DNA of 64,000 nucleotides, taken from NCBI GenBank assembly GCA_021779195.1, contig JAJYBB010000002.1, forward strand, positions 1 to 64,000, in the 5' to 3' direction. The stretch comes from Bacteroidota bacterium. GTDB lineage: Bacteria > Bacteroidota > Bacteroidia > Bacteroidales > Paludibacteraceae. Positions 48,526 to 58,051 of this stretch are shown here, piece after piece. The translations under genes and the position numbers were made by a program. Every line of letters begins with the position of its first letter. The stretch's first letter is position 1. The notes beneath the pieces are model-generated. The model saw nothing but the letters and a program-made list of their open reading frames with translations. It had not been told where the DNA came from and did not search any database.

Positions 48526-50589
48526 ATGAAACAGTTCCAAAATGTTACTCTTAGATTTTATTTTCTTGTTGCATTTTCTTGCGCTGCTTCATTTTCTATT
48601 TTAGCAGAAAGTACAGGAAAGTCAATTTTTTTGACTTCATCTTTTGATGGAATGAACTTGCAAAACGATAGTAGCCAGTTTTGTTATGCTCGAAGTAAAC
48701 AAACCAATGACTTTATTATTTTTTGGGAGGCTGGTTATGGATCAAATCCTTCTACGGTAAGTAATTCTGCTTACAGGGTTGATGTGGACAATTTGCTCAA
48801 TATCGCAGAAAAAGCCTTCGCATTTTATGCTGATTCGCTTAAATTTATAGTTCGGGGAAGTTCAAAGACAGATAATTATAAAATGATAATTCGACTCCTC
48901 TATTCAACCAACTGGCAAGCTAACGGCTCTGGAATGGATAATATGATAGGTCAACTTACTTTAAGTGCAAATGCCGCCCAAGCAGGAGGAGTCACTGTGG
49001 CTCATGAAGTGGGTCATTGCTTCCAGTATCAAACCCATTGTGATACAGGTGGGTCTGGTTGGATGTATGGATTTGGTGTAAATGGTTCAGGCGGAAATTG
49101 CTGGTGGGAACAATGCGCTCAATGGCAGGCATTTAAAGTGTTTCCTGATCAGCAATTTACTGTTTATAATTTTCCCGATTATCTTGCTAATACTCACTTG
49201 AATATTCTTGATGAAACGCAACGCTATAATAATTATTTTATTCAGGATTATTGGACTTACCTGCACGGTATAGATTTTATCGGACGCATGTGGCGTGAAT
49301 CAAAATATCCTGAAGATCCGGTAGAAACGTACAAACGCATGAACGGCATTTCACAAAGCGTTTTCAATGACGAAATTTATGATTGTTCAGTTCGTTTCGT
49401 CACTTGGGATATTCCAAGAATCCGTACACAAGGTGAAAAATTTATCGACTCGCGCGGACAATGTAAAATGAACGATTCCGGAAGTGGCTATTGGATTATA
49501 GACTCTACAGACTGTGTGGCAAATTACGGTTACAATGTAATTAAACTAAATACTGCTTCACAATCTTCTACTATCAAGGTGTATTTCGAAGGGAAAATTA
49601 ATGCGAAAGGATTCCGGTCATATAATCCTTTGCTTGGTGGGTGGAGATTTGGATTTGTAGCTCTTAAAAATGATGGTACTCGGGTATACAGTTCTATGGG
49701 ATCTGCTTCGTATGCATTTCCAACTGACACTCTTTCGTTCAATTGTCCTGCCGATTGCAACAAACTTTGGTTGGTTGTCAGTGGAGCTCCTTCCATGCAT
49801 TGGCATCACCCATGGGATAATGACATTTCAAATGACGAGCAATGGCCTTATCAGGTGAAATTTGAAAATACAAATCTTTATGGTAATTTTACTTTTAGCA
49901 AAACCGACATTCCACGTAGTGATACGTTGACATATAATCTTACACTTGCTCCAACAACCGGATCTACAAATGTTACTTATCCAAGTACGCCTATTCTGCC
50001 TGATATGAGTCGTGTTTGCCAGGATTTTTGTTTGCAATTAAGTGATATTCAATCTAAATTTGGTAGCTCGGTCAGATATGCTGCCGTAAATCCTTCCGGA
50101 TCAATCGATTATAATTCTACAGCAAATGCCCCTGGTCATTGGTTCGGTAAAACTGGTTATGTAACTTCATGGGGTACATCCTCCTTTATTTTTTCGGAAT
50201 TTCATTTAAGTAGTTTTACTTTTAATATTGGTCAATATCCGGGTCATTGCATTACAGGCGATAAATATACAATCCGTCAGGCATTGGTTTATACTCCATT
50301 AGGCAGTACAGTTTCCTATAAAGTAGTTTTTATATATAATATTAATATTGCAAATATCACTGCAATTAATAATGTTTTCAACGAATGGGTAACTTCTCCT
50401 GTTAAAACTACTATAATTACTGATGTCGTTAATCTTTCATCTCATGCAGCCTCATTTACAATGAGAAATCTTGATGGACGCACTGTACTTCAGGCATATA
50501 ATGTTGATAAAGTCAATGTTAGTTCATTTCCTTGTGGCATTTATTTAGTAACTGTTGATGGAGTTACCATCCGAATCTTTAAGAAATAA
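48526..50589 (+). CDS. T9SS-exported putative zinc metalloprotease (DUF6055/DUF4859-like)
   Basis: The 687-residue secreted protein has a signal peptide (about 1-28), then a domain with the zincin motif HEVGH (160-164) and a downstream Glu in NCWWEQCAQW (E195) that could be the third ligand. Several Cys nearby (C165, C172, C192, C197) suggest disulfides. A jelly-roll-like part and a region resembling DUF4859 (NLYGNFTFSKTDIPRSDTLT) follow. The C-terminal 75 residues look like a type A T9SS sorting domain (RNLDGRTVL, FPCGIYLVTVDG, IFKK). Domain names are from memory; protease activity is not proven. Confidence 0.72.
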   Translation: MKQFQNVTLRFYFLVAFSCAASFSILAESTGKSIFLTSSFDGMNLQNDSSQFCYARSKQTNDFIIFWEAGYGSNPSTVSNSAYRVDVDNLLNIAEKAFAFYADSLKFIVRGSSKTDNYKMIIRLLYSTNWQANGSGMDNMIGQLTLSANAAQAGGVTVAHEVGHCFQYQTHCDTGGSGWMYGFGVNGSGGNCWWEQCAQWQAFKVFPDQQFTVYNFPDYLANTHLNILDETQRYNNYFIQDYWTYLHGIDFIGRMWRESKYPEDPVETYKRMNGISQSVFNDEIYDCSVRFVTWDIPRIRTQGEKFIDSRGQCKMNDSGSGYWIIDSTDCVANYGYNVIKLNTASQSSTIKVYFEGKINAKGFRSYNPLLGGWRFGFVALKNDGTRVYSSMGSASYAFPTDTLSFNCPADCNKLWLVVSGAPSMHWHHPWDNDISNDEQWPYQVKFENTNLYGNFTFSKTDIPRSDTLTYNLTLAPTTGSTNVTYPSTPILPDMSRVCQDFCLQLSDIQSKFGSSVRYAAVNPSGSIDYNSTANAPGHWFGKTGYVTSWGTSSFIFSEFHLSSFTFNIGQYPGHCITGDKYTIRQALVYTPLGSTVSYKVVFIYNINIANITAINNVFNEWVTSPVKTTIITDVVNLSSHAASFTMRNLDGRTVLQAYNVDKVNVSSFPCGIYLVTVDGVTIRIFKK

Positions 50590-51197
50590 TTGGCTAATTC
50601 GATAGTAAGCTCAAGAGAAGTGTTTTGCAAAATAATCCATATTCCACTTTTGGTACAATACGTAAAGTTCCTCAATCAAACTTGTTTTAAGTTGATGCCA
50701 AACTTTTTTGTCTTCAAGTTTGATGATTTTTCTTAATCCAATCTATTAATTAGCTTTCATTGCTACTATAAAATTGAATAACTTGATTTTATAGTAAGAA
50801 TTTATATTCCTATCTATCAATGAATTGACATAATAATAAAGGGCGGTCTTGGATAAAAATAGTACTCCAAAGTATTTATCCACATTATTGACATATTTCT
50901 CAACTTCCTTTTATTTTCTAATATATAATTTTGAATGTCGATTTAATTATTAAATTATTGAAAGAAAATAATCGATCATCTATTTGTCATTTTTATAAAA
51001 CAACAATCTTTTTTAGTGTTTTGTTACCTCAGCATTGACGATTGATGTTTAATTTAGATTATTAACAATATTAATTTTATTGTTAGAATACCATTGAAAT
51101 ATCATTTAAATCTTTTTTTTGTCGTTATAATTAATTGAATATCTCGATATCGCGAACTAATAAATTTTATTATTAAAACAAATTAAATTATTTTATT
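50590..51197. other. Spacer between the two T9SS protein genes
   Basis: These 608 bases hold no gene. Seen are a terminator-like hairpin (50675-50731), a perfect 11-bp inverted repeat TACTATAAAAT/ATTTTATAGTA (50764-50774 and 50786-50796), and a smaller one TAACAATA/TATTGTTA (51063-51085). No exact TAnnTTTG promoter was found for the next gene. Confidence 0.5.
50675..50731 (+). terminator. Terminator-like hairpin after the zincin gene
   Basis: ATCAAACTTG (50675-50684) and CAAGTTTGAT (50715-50724) are exact complements with a 30-nt loop, followed by GATTTTT. The long loop makes it only moderately convincing. Confidence 0.5.
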
Positions 51198-53549
51198 ATG
51201 AAGAGAAAATTTTACTTATCAATTGCGGTATTATTTGCCGCATGTGTCGGATCAATGAACATTCAGGCTCAAACGGATGTAACTGCAACTTACTTAACGA
51301 ATGCTGGATTTGATAACAGCTGTAATTACCTGACATCAACTGCAGCAAGTAACCTTCCGTCAGGCAGTACAAGTAATCAAGTCATTAATGGTTGGACGTT
51401 AACTGCTTCAGCTGCTAATACCGCTTCATCTACTTTTGAATATGGATATGCAGGGACACTGAATTTGTCCGGTACTACCGGTACGATTCCTTCTCAAGGA
51501 CCTGATTCATTAACAGGTGCTGGTCACGGAGCATTGGGAGTTTCTGTAGCATGGGGTTCGACTATAACTTATTATCAGACAGTAACTTTACCGGCAGGAA
51601 AATACACTCTGCAGTATGCTGCGTATAATTCAGGTCCAAATGCTGCTGATAACTGCCGCGTTGGCTGGGTGCCGGCTTCGGGAACTTCTGTTATCTCTGC
51701 CAAAACTTCTTTTGCCCAAAATACATGGACAACCGAAACCCTTACTTTTACTGTTCCAAGCTCAACAAGCGGAAATATACAAGTAGGTGTAAATGCACCG
51801 AATGCAGGTTCAGGAAGCGTTGGAAGAATTTTCTTTGATTATGTCAAACTAACACTTCTTCCTGTAGATAAGTCCGAACTTAAAAATTTAACTGATTCGG
51901 CAACTGTAATGTACAACAATCAACAACCGGTAGGAACATCGACAGTTTATGTTGATTTAAATTCAGCAACAGCTGCGGCTTTGGTGGTTTACAATAATTC
52001 AGGTGCAACTTCAGAACAAGTTTTAGGACAGGAAGTTGCCATGAAAGCTGCAATTACTAATGTTTATAATGCTATTCTTCTTCAATCAAGAATTTCAACA
52101 TGGACAACACTACCGTATAATGCTACTTCAGTCATTGTTAATCCAAGTTTTGAATCAGATTTATCAGTTGGTTGGACGAACCTGGGTGGATTTGCAAGAC
52201 AATCGAATACTTCTTTTCCAAAAAAGGATGGAACAAATTATGTGGAAAAATGGATGAATGCCGGCGGTTCTTTGGCTGGTCTTAAATTATCACAAACTAT
52301 TACTAATATTCCCAATGGAATTTACTCGTTGAAAGTGTCTGCACAGGCAATACAACAAAGTACTAATACTTTTCCAGGAGGAGCATTTTTATTTGCAAAT
52401 AACGATTCAGTCGAAATTTTTGCAGTAAATGATTATGCAGCAACTGTAACCGTTACAAACAATACTTTAAATTTTGGTTTTGTTGTAAAAACTACCGGAA
52501 ACTGGGTTTCATTAGATAATTTCCAATTAACTTATGTAAGTGATGGTTCTCCTTATTTGGTGTTAAATCCTAATTCTTTATTCTTGACTCCCACTAATTT
52601 ATCAAAAACATTTAACGTTTCGGGTGGCAATTTGACTCATGATGTTACATTAACTGCTCCGGCAGGTATAAGTCTGGACAAAAATACGTTGACAATTGCT
52701 CAGGTTCAAGCAGGTGCAACAGTAACAGCGACTTTTGATAACGCTACTGCCATTACCAACGGATTAATTTCAGTAACCAGTGGAACGTTGACACAAAATG
52801 TTACAGTAAACACCTCAGCTGATCATGGATGCTTTACCCCACTTTATGCTACCTTGACTAATATCATTCCTGATCCGTATTTAAATGATATTTCTGGATT
52901 TGGTGGCTGGGGGCATAAATCGGTTGTGTTTGGCGGAGCATATTGCGGAGCTGCATGCGTTAAATTTGATGCCATTACCAATACATATCCTGATGGTGCG
53001 GCATTAGATGTTTCAACGGTTGCTTGGGCTCCAAATGCAAAATATCGTTTACATGCATGGGTAAAAGCTGAAGATGGAACATTTGCATTTTTAGCTAAAA
53101 ATACAAACCCGGATGTGTTGATTTCTGTGCCTATGACTGGAGATGTTTGGACTGAAATTGACACGACGTTTGTCACCGGAGCAAACCCGACTAACGGATT
53201 CTTTACCTTTAATAATGTCGATGGTGCTTCTACAGGTAAAACAGCTTATATCGATAATTATGAATTGTATAATATTTCTTCACTTAGTACAGGGGTTAAT
53301 TCCTTGGGAATTGATGCCATGAATGTATATGCAACTTCCAATACATTTGTAGCTAATTTTGAGTTGCAAACAGCTGGAACAGTCGAGTTTAATATTTACA
53401 ATGCTCAGGGAATGTTGTTGAAAAAATATAAATCCTTGTATAATGCAGGTATGAATCAAAAAGTGATGAATGTAAATCTTCCTTCAGGTGTTTTTCTGAT
53501 TAATGTTATAAATGATGGGAAAAATTCAACGTTCAAAGTTGTGAAATAA
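51198..53549 (+). CDS. T9SS-exported multidomain surface protein with carbohydrate-binding-like modules
   Basis: The 783-residue protein has a signal peptide (about 1-24). It then has a jelly-roll-like module (about 28-220, NAGFDNSC...YYQTVTLPAGKYTLQYAA), a short helical linker (about 225-290), a second similar module (about 305-445, NPSFESDLSVGW), an Ig-like stretch (about 450-550) and a third module (about 555-690, PDPYLNDISGFGGWGH). A type A T9SS sorting domain ends it (FNIYNAQGMLLKKY, LPSGVFLINVINDG, FKVVK). No catalytic domain is seen; binding of glycans is inferred from fold-like patterns. Confidence 0.72.
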   Translation: MKRKFYLSIAVLFAACVGSMNIQAQTDVTATYLTNAGFDNSCNYLTSTAASNLPSGSTSNQVINGWTLTASAANTASSTFEYGYAGTLNLSGTTGTIPSQGPDSLTGAGHGALGVSVAWGSTITYYQTVTLPAGKYTLQYAAYNSGPNAADNCRVGWVPASGTSVISAKTSFAQNTWTTETLTFTVPSSTSGNIQVGVNAPNAGSGSVGRIFFDYVKLTLLPVDKSELKNLTDSATVMYNNQQPVGTSTVYVDLNSATAAALVVYNNSGATSEQVLGQEVAMKAAITNVYNAILLQSRISTWTTLPYNATSVIVNPSFESDLSVGWTNLGGFARQSNTSFPKKDGTNYVEKWMNAGGSLAGLKLSQTITNIPNGIYSLKVSAQAIQQSTNTFPGGAFLFANNDSVEIFAVNDYAATVTVTNNTLNFGFVVKTTGNWVSLDNFQLTYVSDGSPYLVLNPNSLFLTPTNLSKTFNVSGGNLTHDVTLTAPAGISLDKNTLTIAQVQAGATVTATFDNATAITNGLISVTSGTLTQNVTVNTSADHGCFTPLYATLTNIIPDPYLNDISGFGGWGHKSVVFGGAYCGAACVKFDAITNTYPDGAALDVSTVAWAPNAKYRLHAWVKAEDGTFAFLAKNTNPDVLISVPMTGDVWTEIDTTFVTGANPTNGFFTFNNVDGASTGKTAYIDNYELYNISSLSTGVNSLGIDAMNVYATSNTFVANFELQTAGTVEFNIYNAQGMLLKKYKSLYNAGMNQKVMNVNLPSGVFLINVINDGKNSTFKVVK

Positions 53550-53572
53550 TTGATTTTTTAATCATTAGAATT

Positions 53573-53609
53573 AGGAGCAAAAGGGGAATCTCTATTTGCT
53601 CCTTTTTTT
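53573..53609 (+). terminator. Intrinsic terminator after the multidomain surface protein
   Basis: AGGAGCAAA (53573-53581) and TTTGCTCCT (53595-53603) form a 9-bp perfect stem with a T run to 53609, just after the stop codon. Confidence 0.88.
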
Positions 53610-53735
53610 ATGCTGTTATTTTGAAATTAATCATTTTCCATCAATTCACCATCTTTGAAATTGGATGATGAAGCAATTTTCTTTCAATTTAGTTAAATAT
53701 GATTAATGGATGAATACGCTTTCAATTTATCATTG

Positions 53736-53743
53736 TAATTTTG
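53736..53743 (+). promoter_or_regulatory. marR operon promoter, -7 element
   Basis: TAATTTTG matches TAnnTTTG; the start would be near 53750, inside the operator-like repeat. The ATG follows 38 bp later. Confidence 0.55.
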
Positions 53744-53748
53744 CACAA

Positions 53749-53765
53749 TTGTTTAAACAACTATT
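53749..53765. promoter_or_regulatory. Putative MarR operator 1
   Basis: TTGTTTAAACAACTATT contains the perfect palindrome TTGTTTAAACAA (53749-53760) at the expected transcription start. The 12-mer TAAACAACTATT is repeated exactly at operator 2 upstream of tolC. Confidence 0.55.
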
Positions 53766-53780
53766 AATTATTCAACTATT

Positions 53781-54215
53781 ATGATTCAATTACAAGATGA
53801 TGAATTGTTCGATATATTGGTCGGAAAAATCTCCGCGGCGATTAACCGAACATTTTTAAGAGCATTTGCGGCCGATGGAATTGAAATTACCACCGAACAA
53901 TGGTCAGTGTTGGCTTGTTTGTGGAAAAAAGACAAAGTAACCCAACAAACCCTTTGCAGCCTTACTGCAAAAGACAAACCAAGCATGACAAGACTTATTG
54001 ACAAATTAGAAAACCGGAATTTAGTTACCCGTGTTTCGGACCATAATGACCGGAGAATTAATTTAATACACCTTACCGACTCTGGCATAGCATTACAACA
54101 AAGAGCAACCGATTTGGTCCAAAAAATAGCTACAAAAACTCTGAATAACATTACAGAAAATGAACTTGAAATTGGTCGTATTATGTTAAAGAAAATTATG
54201 ATAAATCTGAATTAA
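53781..54215 (+). CDS. MarR family transcriptional regulator
   Basis: The 144-residue protein has the winged-helix MarR layout: QWSVLACLWKKDKVTQQTLC (helices before recognition), KDKPSMTRLIDKLENRNLVTR (recognition helix) and the wing VSDHNDRRINLIHLTDSG. It probably represses itself and the downstream export genes, releasing DNA upon ligand binding; two matching inverted repeats flank the gene. The ligand is unknown. Confidence 0.93.
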   Translation: MIQLQDDELFDILVGKISAAINRTFLRAFAADGIEITTEQWSVLACLWKKDKVTQQTLCSLTAKDKPSMTRLIDKLENRNLVTRVSDHNDRRINLIHLTDSGIALQQRATDLVQKIATKTLNNITENELEIGRIMLKKIMINLN

Positions 54216-54237
54216 TTTCTTTATTTATATAGTTGCA

Positions 54238-54254
54238 TAAACAACTATTGTTTA
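54238..54254. promoter_or_regulatory. Putative MarR operator 2 (upstream of tolC-like gene)
   Basis: TAAACAACTATTGTTTA is a perfect inverted repeat (TAAACAA, CTA, TTGTTTA), 30 bp before the TolC-like ATG. It shares TAAACAACTATT exactly with operator 1. Confidence 0.55.
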
Positions 54255-54283
54255 GGTAATCACAAAAATTAGTGTAAAAAAGT

Positions 54284-55789
54284 ATGAAGAAAAAAGTATT
54301 AGTAGTCATTGCGGTCTCCATTTCCATTCAATTATTTCCGCAAAAAGTGCTGCAATTAGAAGATTGCAGGCAAATGGCATTAACTCACAACAAAAGCCTT
54401 CAAATGGCACATGAAAGTGTAATAGCCGCCAGAGAACTGAAAAAGGCAGCCTTTACGCAGTTCTTACCCAATTTTTCGGCAAACGGGGGATACACCTGGA
54501 ATCAAAAAAATCTATCCTTGCTTTCGGAAGATGCGAATCTGCCGGTTTATAATCTGAATGCAGACGGTACGCCAAATTATGCAGCATCGTGGAATAATAA
54601 ATGGATGCAGGTTGCAGCCAATACTTATGCCCCGTTAGATGCGAATGGGGTTCCTTTTGACCCAAAAGTAAATCCTGAAAAAATTCAGTGGAAAAGTACA
54701 GCATTGTTGCCTAAAAGTGCATTGGAATTTGATATCCATAACATTTTTGCGGGTTCAATCGGATTCGTACAACCGATTTTTATGGGAGGTAAAATTATTG
54801 AATTATACCATATTGCAAAATATGGTGAAAATATAGCACTGGCACAACAGGAAAATAAAGTAACTGAGTTACTCCTCGAAGTAGATGAAGCCTATTGGCG
54901 GGTGGTTTCGCTCGAAAATAAAGTGAAACTTGCAAAAGAATACCGAAATCTGATTGCGCAGGTCGATTCAAATGTACATGTCATGATCGATGAAGGCGTG
55001 GCCACTAAATCAGAGGCATTGAAAGTAAAAGTAAAGCTGAATGAAGCTGACATTACGATTACCAAAGCAGAAGACGGACTAAATCTTTCAAAAATGGCAC
55101 TGAATCAATTGTGTGGCATGAATCTGACTGACGATTATACATTGGCTGACGAAAATTTACAGCAGGTAACCATCACTCCTCTTATTCCGGTAGAACAGGC
55201 AATTACGAATCGTCCTGAAATAAAAGCCTTGACACAGGCTGAGAATATTGCCAAATCGAACGAAAAGATTATGCTATCTCGTTTTATGCCCAATATTGGA
55301 CTAACAGGTAACTATTTGATCAGCAATCCGAACGGATTCAACGGATACAAAAACGAATTCGGGGGTATGTTTTCAGTCGGGATTATTGCCAACGTACCTT
55401 TATTCCATTTTGGAGATAAGTTTCATACATTAAATGCAGCCAAATCGCAGCGGAAAATTGCAGCACTTGAATTGGAAGAAACAAAAGAAAAAATCGAACT
55501 TCAAATCAAACAGAATTCGTATAAAGTAGCTGAGAGTTTAAAAAAGAAAAATGCCACCAAACATAATATTGAAGTTGCTGAAGAAAATCTGCGCTATGCC
55601 ACCGATGGATTTAAAGAGGGAGTTATTACTTCAACCGATTTATTAGGTGCACAAACAGCCTGGTTATCGGCACAATCTGATTATATTGATGCCAGTATCG
55701 ATTTGAAATTATGCAATTTGTACCTTTCAAAATCACTTGGAACTCTCATAGCTCCTCAACTCAAGACACAAACTTCGTCAAAAAAATAA
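54284..55789 (+). CDS. TolC-like outer-membrane efflux protein
   Basis: The 501-residue protein has a signal peptide (about 1-20) and two long coiled-coil-rich repeats of the outer-membrane efflux family: LEDCRQMALTHNKSLQMAHE near the start, LLLEVDEAYWRVVSLENKVKL, and in the second half RYATDGFKEGVITSTDLLGAQ. It forms the outer-membrane and periplasmic duct for the HlyD-type adaptor and the permeases that follow. Confidence 0.93.
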   Translation: MKKKVLVVIAVSISIQLFPQKVLQLEDCRQMALTHNKSLQMAHESVIAARELKKAAFTQFLPNFSANGGYTWNQKNLSLLSEDANLPVYNLNADGTPNYAASWNNKWMQVAANTYAPLDANGVPFDPKVNPEKIQWKSTALLPKSALEFDIHNIFAGSIGFVQPIFMGGKIIELYHIAKYGENIALAQQENKVTELLLEVDEAYWRVVSLENKVKLAKEYRNLIAQVDSNVHVMIDEGVATKSEALKVKVKLNEADITITKAEDGLNLSKMALNQLCGMNLTDDYTLADENLQQVTITPLIPVEQAITNRPEIKALTQAENIAKSNEKIMLSRFMPNIGLTGNYLISNPNGFNGYKNEFGGMFSVGIIANVPLFHFGDKFHTLNAAKSQRKIAALELEETKEKIELQIKQNSYKVAESLKKKNATKHNIEVAEENLRYATDGFKEGVITSTDLLGAQTAWLSAQSDYIDASIDLKLCNLYLSKSLGTLIAPQLKTQTSSKK

Positions 55790-55823
55790 CAAAATTACAA
55801 ACGAATTTAATTGCTTTACAACA

Positions 55824-56816
55824 ATGAAAAAAAGAAATCAGGATTTAAGAACCGGCTTAATTGCCTTAATAGTAGTAATTATATTAATTTTCATCATCGG
55901 TTTAATCGTAAACAGACCAGAACCTGTAATTATTCAGGGTGAAGCAGATGCTTCGGAAACACGGATATCGGGTAAAGTTCCGGGCAGAATTGACCGTTTT
56001 CTTGCTGAAGAAGGATCACAGGTAAAAGCAGGTGATACACTGGTGATTATAGATAGTCCGGAATTGAATGCAAAATTAGAACAGGCAAATGCCGCTGAAG
56101 ATGCTGCCCGCGCGCAAAATAAAAAAGCCGTAAAAGGTGCACGAAAAGAAATGATTACCGGAGCTTATGAAATGTGGCAAAAAGCACAGGTAGGCGTTGA
56201 TATCACCAAAAAATCATTCGACCGTGTGCAGCATTTATTCGACAAAGGAGTGGTAACGGCACAAAAACGCGATGAAGCAGAAGCTCAGTACAAAGCTGCC
56301 GTAGCAACCTCCCGCGCCGCTAAATCGCAGTATAACCTGGCATTAAATGGTGCCGACAGTGAAGATAAAGAAGCAACGAAGGCATTAGTGAACCGTGCAA
56401 AAGGTGCAGTTGATGAAGTAAAATCTTATTTAAATGAAACCACACTGATATCACCAATCAACGGAGAAGTAACTGAAATTTATCCAAACCGGGGAGAATT
56501 GGTCGGAACCGGTGCTCCGATTATGAGCATTGTCGATCTGAACGATAGTTGGTTCACCTTCAATGTTCGTGAAGACTTATTGGGTGATTTGAAAATGGGA
56601 AAGAAATTCACTGTAAAAGTGCCTGCTTTGAACAATCGGATAGTAGAAGTTAAAGTGAGCTATATCAAAGCATTGGCATCGTATGCTACTTGGAAAGCCA
56701 CTAAAACAAGTGGACAGTTCGATGTAAAAACTTTTGAAGTACGGGCAAGGCCAACGGCTAAAGTAGCTGATTTACGCCCTGGTATGACAGCATTGTTCGT
56801 TGAATCATTAAAATAA
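55824..56816 (+). CDS. HlyD/EmrA-type membrane fusion protein
   Basis: The 330-residue adaptor has one N-terminal membrane helix (about 10-29). Its lipoyl/barrel-sandwich halves are seen as GKVPGRIDRFLAEEGSQVKAGD and TTLISPINGEVTEIYPNRGE, with a helical hairpin between (about 85-195, Ala- and Lys-rich). It bridges the inner-membrane permeases with the TolC-like channel. It begins 34 bp after the tolC-like stop. Confidence 0.93.
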   Translation: MKKRNQDLRTGLIALIVVIILIFIIGLIVNRPEPVIIQGEADASETRISGKVPGRIDRFLAEEGSQVKAGDTLVIIDSPELNAKLEQANAAEDAARAQNKKAVKGARKEMITGAYEMWQKAQVGVDITKKSFDRVQHLFDKGVVTAQKRDEAEAQYKAAVATSRAAKSQYNLALNGADSEDKEATKALVNRAKGAVDEVKSYLNETTLISPINGEVTEIYPNRGELVGTGAPIMSIVDLNDSWFTFNVREDLLGDLKMGKKFTVKVPALNNRIVEVKVSYIKALASYATWKATKTSGQFDVKTFEVRARPTAKVADLRPGMTALFVESLK

Positions 56817-56849
56817 GAATATCTAACTCCCCAAAAGGAGAAAAATAAT

Positions 56850-58028
56850 ATGTTAAATAATATATTTATATCCATAACAAATACACTGAAACGCGAATTA
56901 AAACGAATGATCAGTCGTCCGATTTATTTTATTGGAACTGTGGTGATCATGGCGTTTTGTTATGTGTTTTTTCTGACTTTTTTTGACGAAGGTCAGCCAA
57001 ATAAAATGCCAATCGGAGTGATTGATTTAGATAACTCATCACTTTCCCGCAAATTTATTCGGAATTTAGAAGCCACACAACAGGTTAAAGTTGTTATGCG
57101 TCCCGAAAGTTATACTGAAGCACGTGAGCAAATGCAAAACGGAAGTATTTATGCTTTTGTGGAAATAAATCATGATTTCGCTAAAAATGTATTGTCGAAC
57201 CGTCGACCAGAGTTAAATTTCTATATTAATGACAGTTATCTAATCGCTGGGTCATTAGTATTCAAGGATATTTCGTACATGAGCTTGCTTACTTCGGGTG
57301 CTGTGCAACGGGAAGTGCTCCGTGCAAAAGGTGTGGAGGAAAACCGAATCATGGGAATCATCCAACCGATTGCGTTGGATACCCATTTAATCGGGAATCC
57401 ATGGGCAAGTTACGGAACGTATCTGTTGAATGTATTACTACCAGCCGTTTTACAACTTATGATCCTGATGATGACGGTTTTTGTCATTGGAGTAGAACTG
57501 AAAGAACGAACTTCCCCTGCGTGGCTCGGAAATGCCGGAAATTCAATATTTGCTGCTCTAACAGGTAAATTGCTACCATACACGGTTCTTTTTACCATCC
57601 TCGGAATTATAGGTAACGTTTTGCTCTACTCCTATATGCGTTATCCGTTGAATTCGGGCATTGGTTGGATGTTCTTAGATACATTTCTGCTGGTTATATC
57701 TACACAGGCAATCGGAATCTTTTTAATTGGTGTTACTCCCGTATTGAGAGATGGTATTACTATGGCCGGATTTTTCGGAATGCTGGGAGTTACATTTGCC
57801 GGATCAACTTTCCCGATCGAGCAAATGCCCTATCAAATCCGGATTTTCAGCGATTTATTTCCGATACACCATTATTTCAATGTCTATGTCGATCAGGCGT
57901 TGAACGGAATTGATATCCGATATTCCATTTTCTCGTTTCTGGCACTGCTTTCGTTCATCATTTTACCGTTATTTGTGTATAACAGATTGAAAAAAGCTGC
58001 TATAAACCAGAATTTTCCAATAAAATAA
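56850..58028 (+). CDS. ABC-2 family transporter permease (first of pair)
   Basis: The 392-residue membrane protein has one N-terminal helix (about 24-42), a periplasmic domain (IGVIDLDNSSLSRKFIRNLE) and about five C-terminal helices, as in the YhhJ/YbhS-like ABC-2 exporters. A strong ribosome-binding site, AAAAGGAG, precedes the ATG. It probably pairs with the next permease. There is no ATPase gene in the operon. Confidence 0.9.
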   Translation: MLNNIFISITNTLKRELKRMISRPIYFIGTVVIMAFCYVFFLTFFDEGQPNKMPIGVIDLDNSSLSRKFIRNLEATQQVKVVMRPESYTEAREQMQNGSIYAFVEINHDFAKNVLSNRRPELNFYINDSYLIAGSLVFKDISYMSLLTSGAVQREVLRAKGVEENRIMGIIQPIALDTHLIGNPWASYGTYLLNVLLPAVLQLMILMMTVFVIGVELKERTSPAWLGNAGNSIFAALTGKLLPYTVLFTILGIIGNVLLYSYMRYPLNSGIGWMFLDTFLLVISTQAIGIFLIGVTPVLRDGITMAGFFGMLGVTFAGSTFPIEQMPYQIRIFSDLFPIHHYFNVYVDQALNGIDIRYSIFSFLALLSFIILPLFVYNRLKKAAINQNFPIK

Positions 58029-58051
58029 ATGCATTACAACACCTATTTTCA

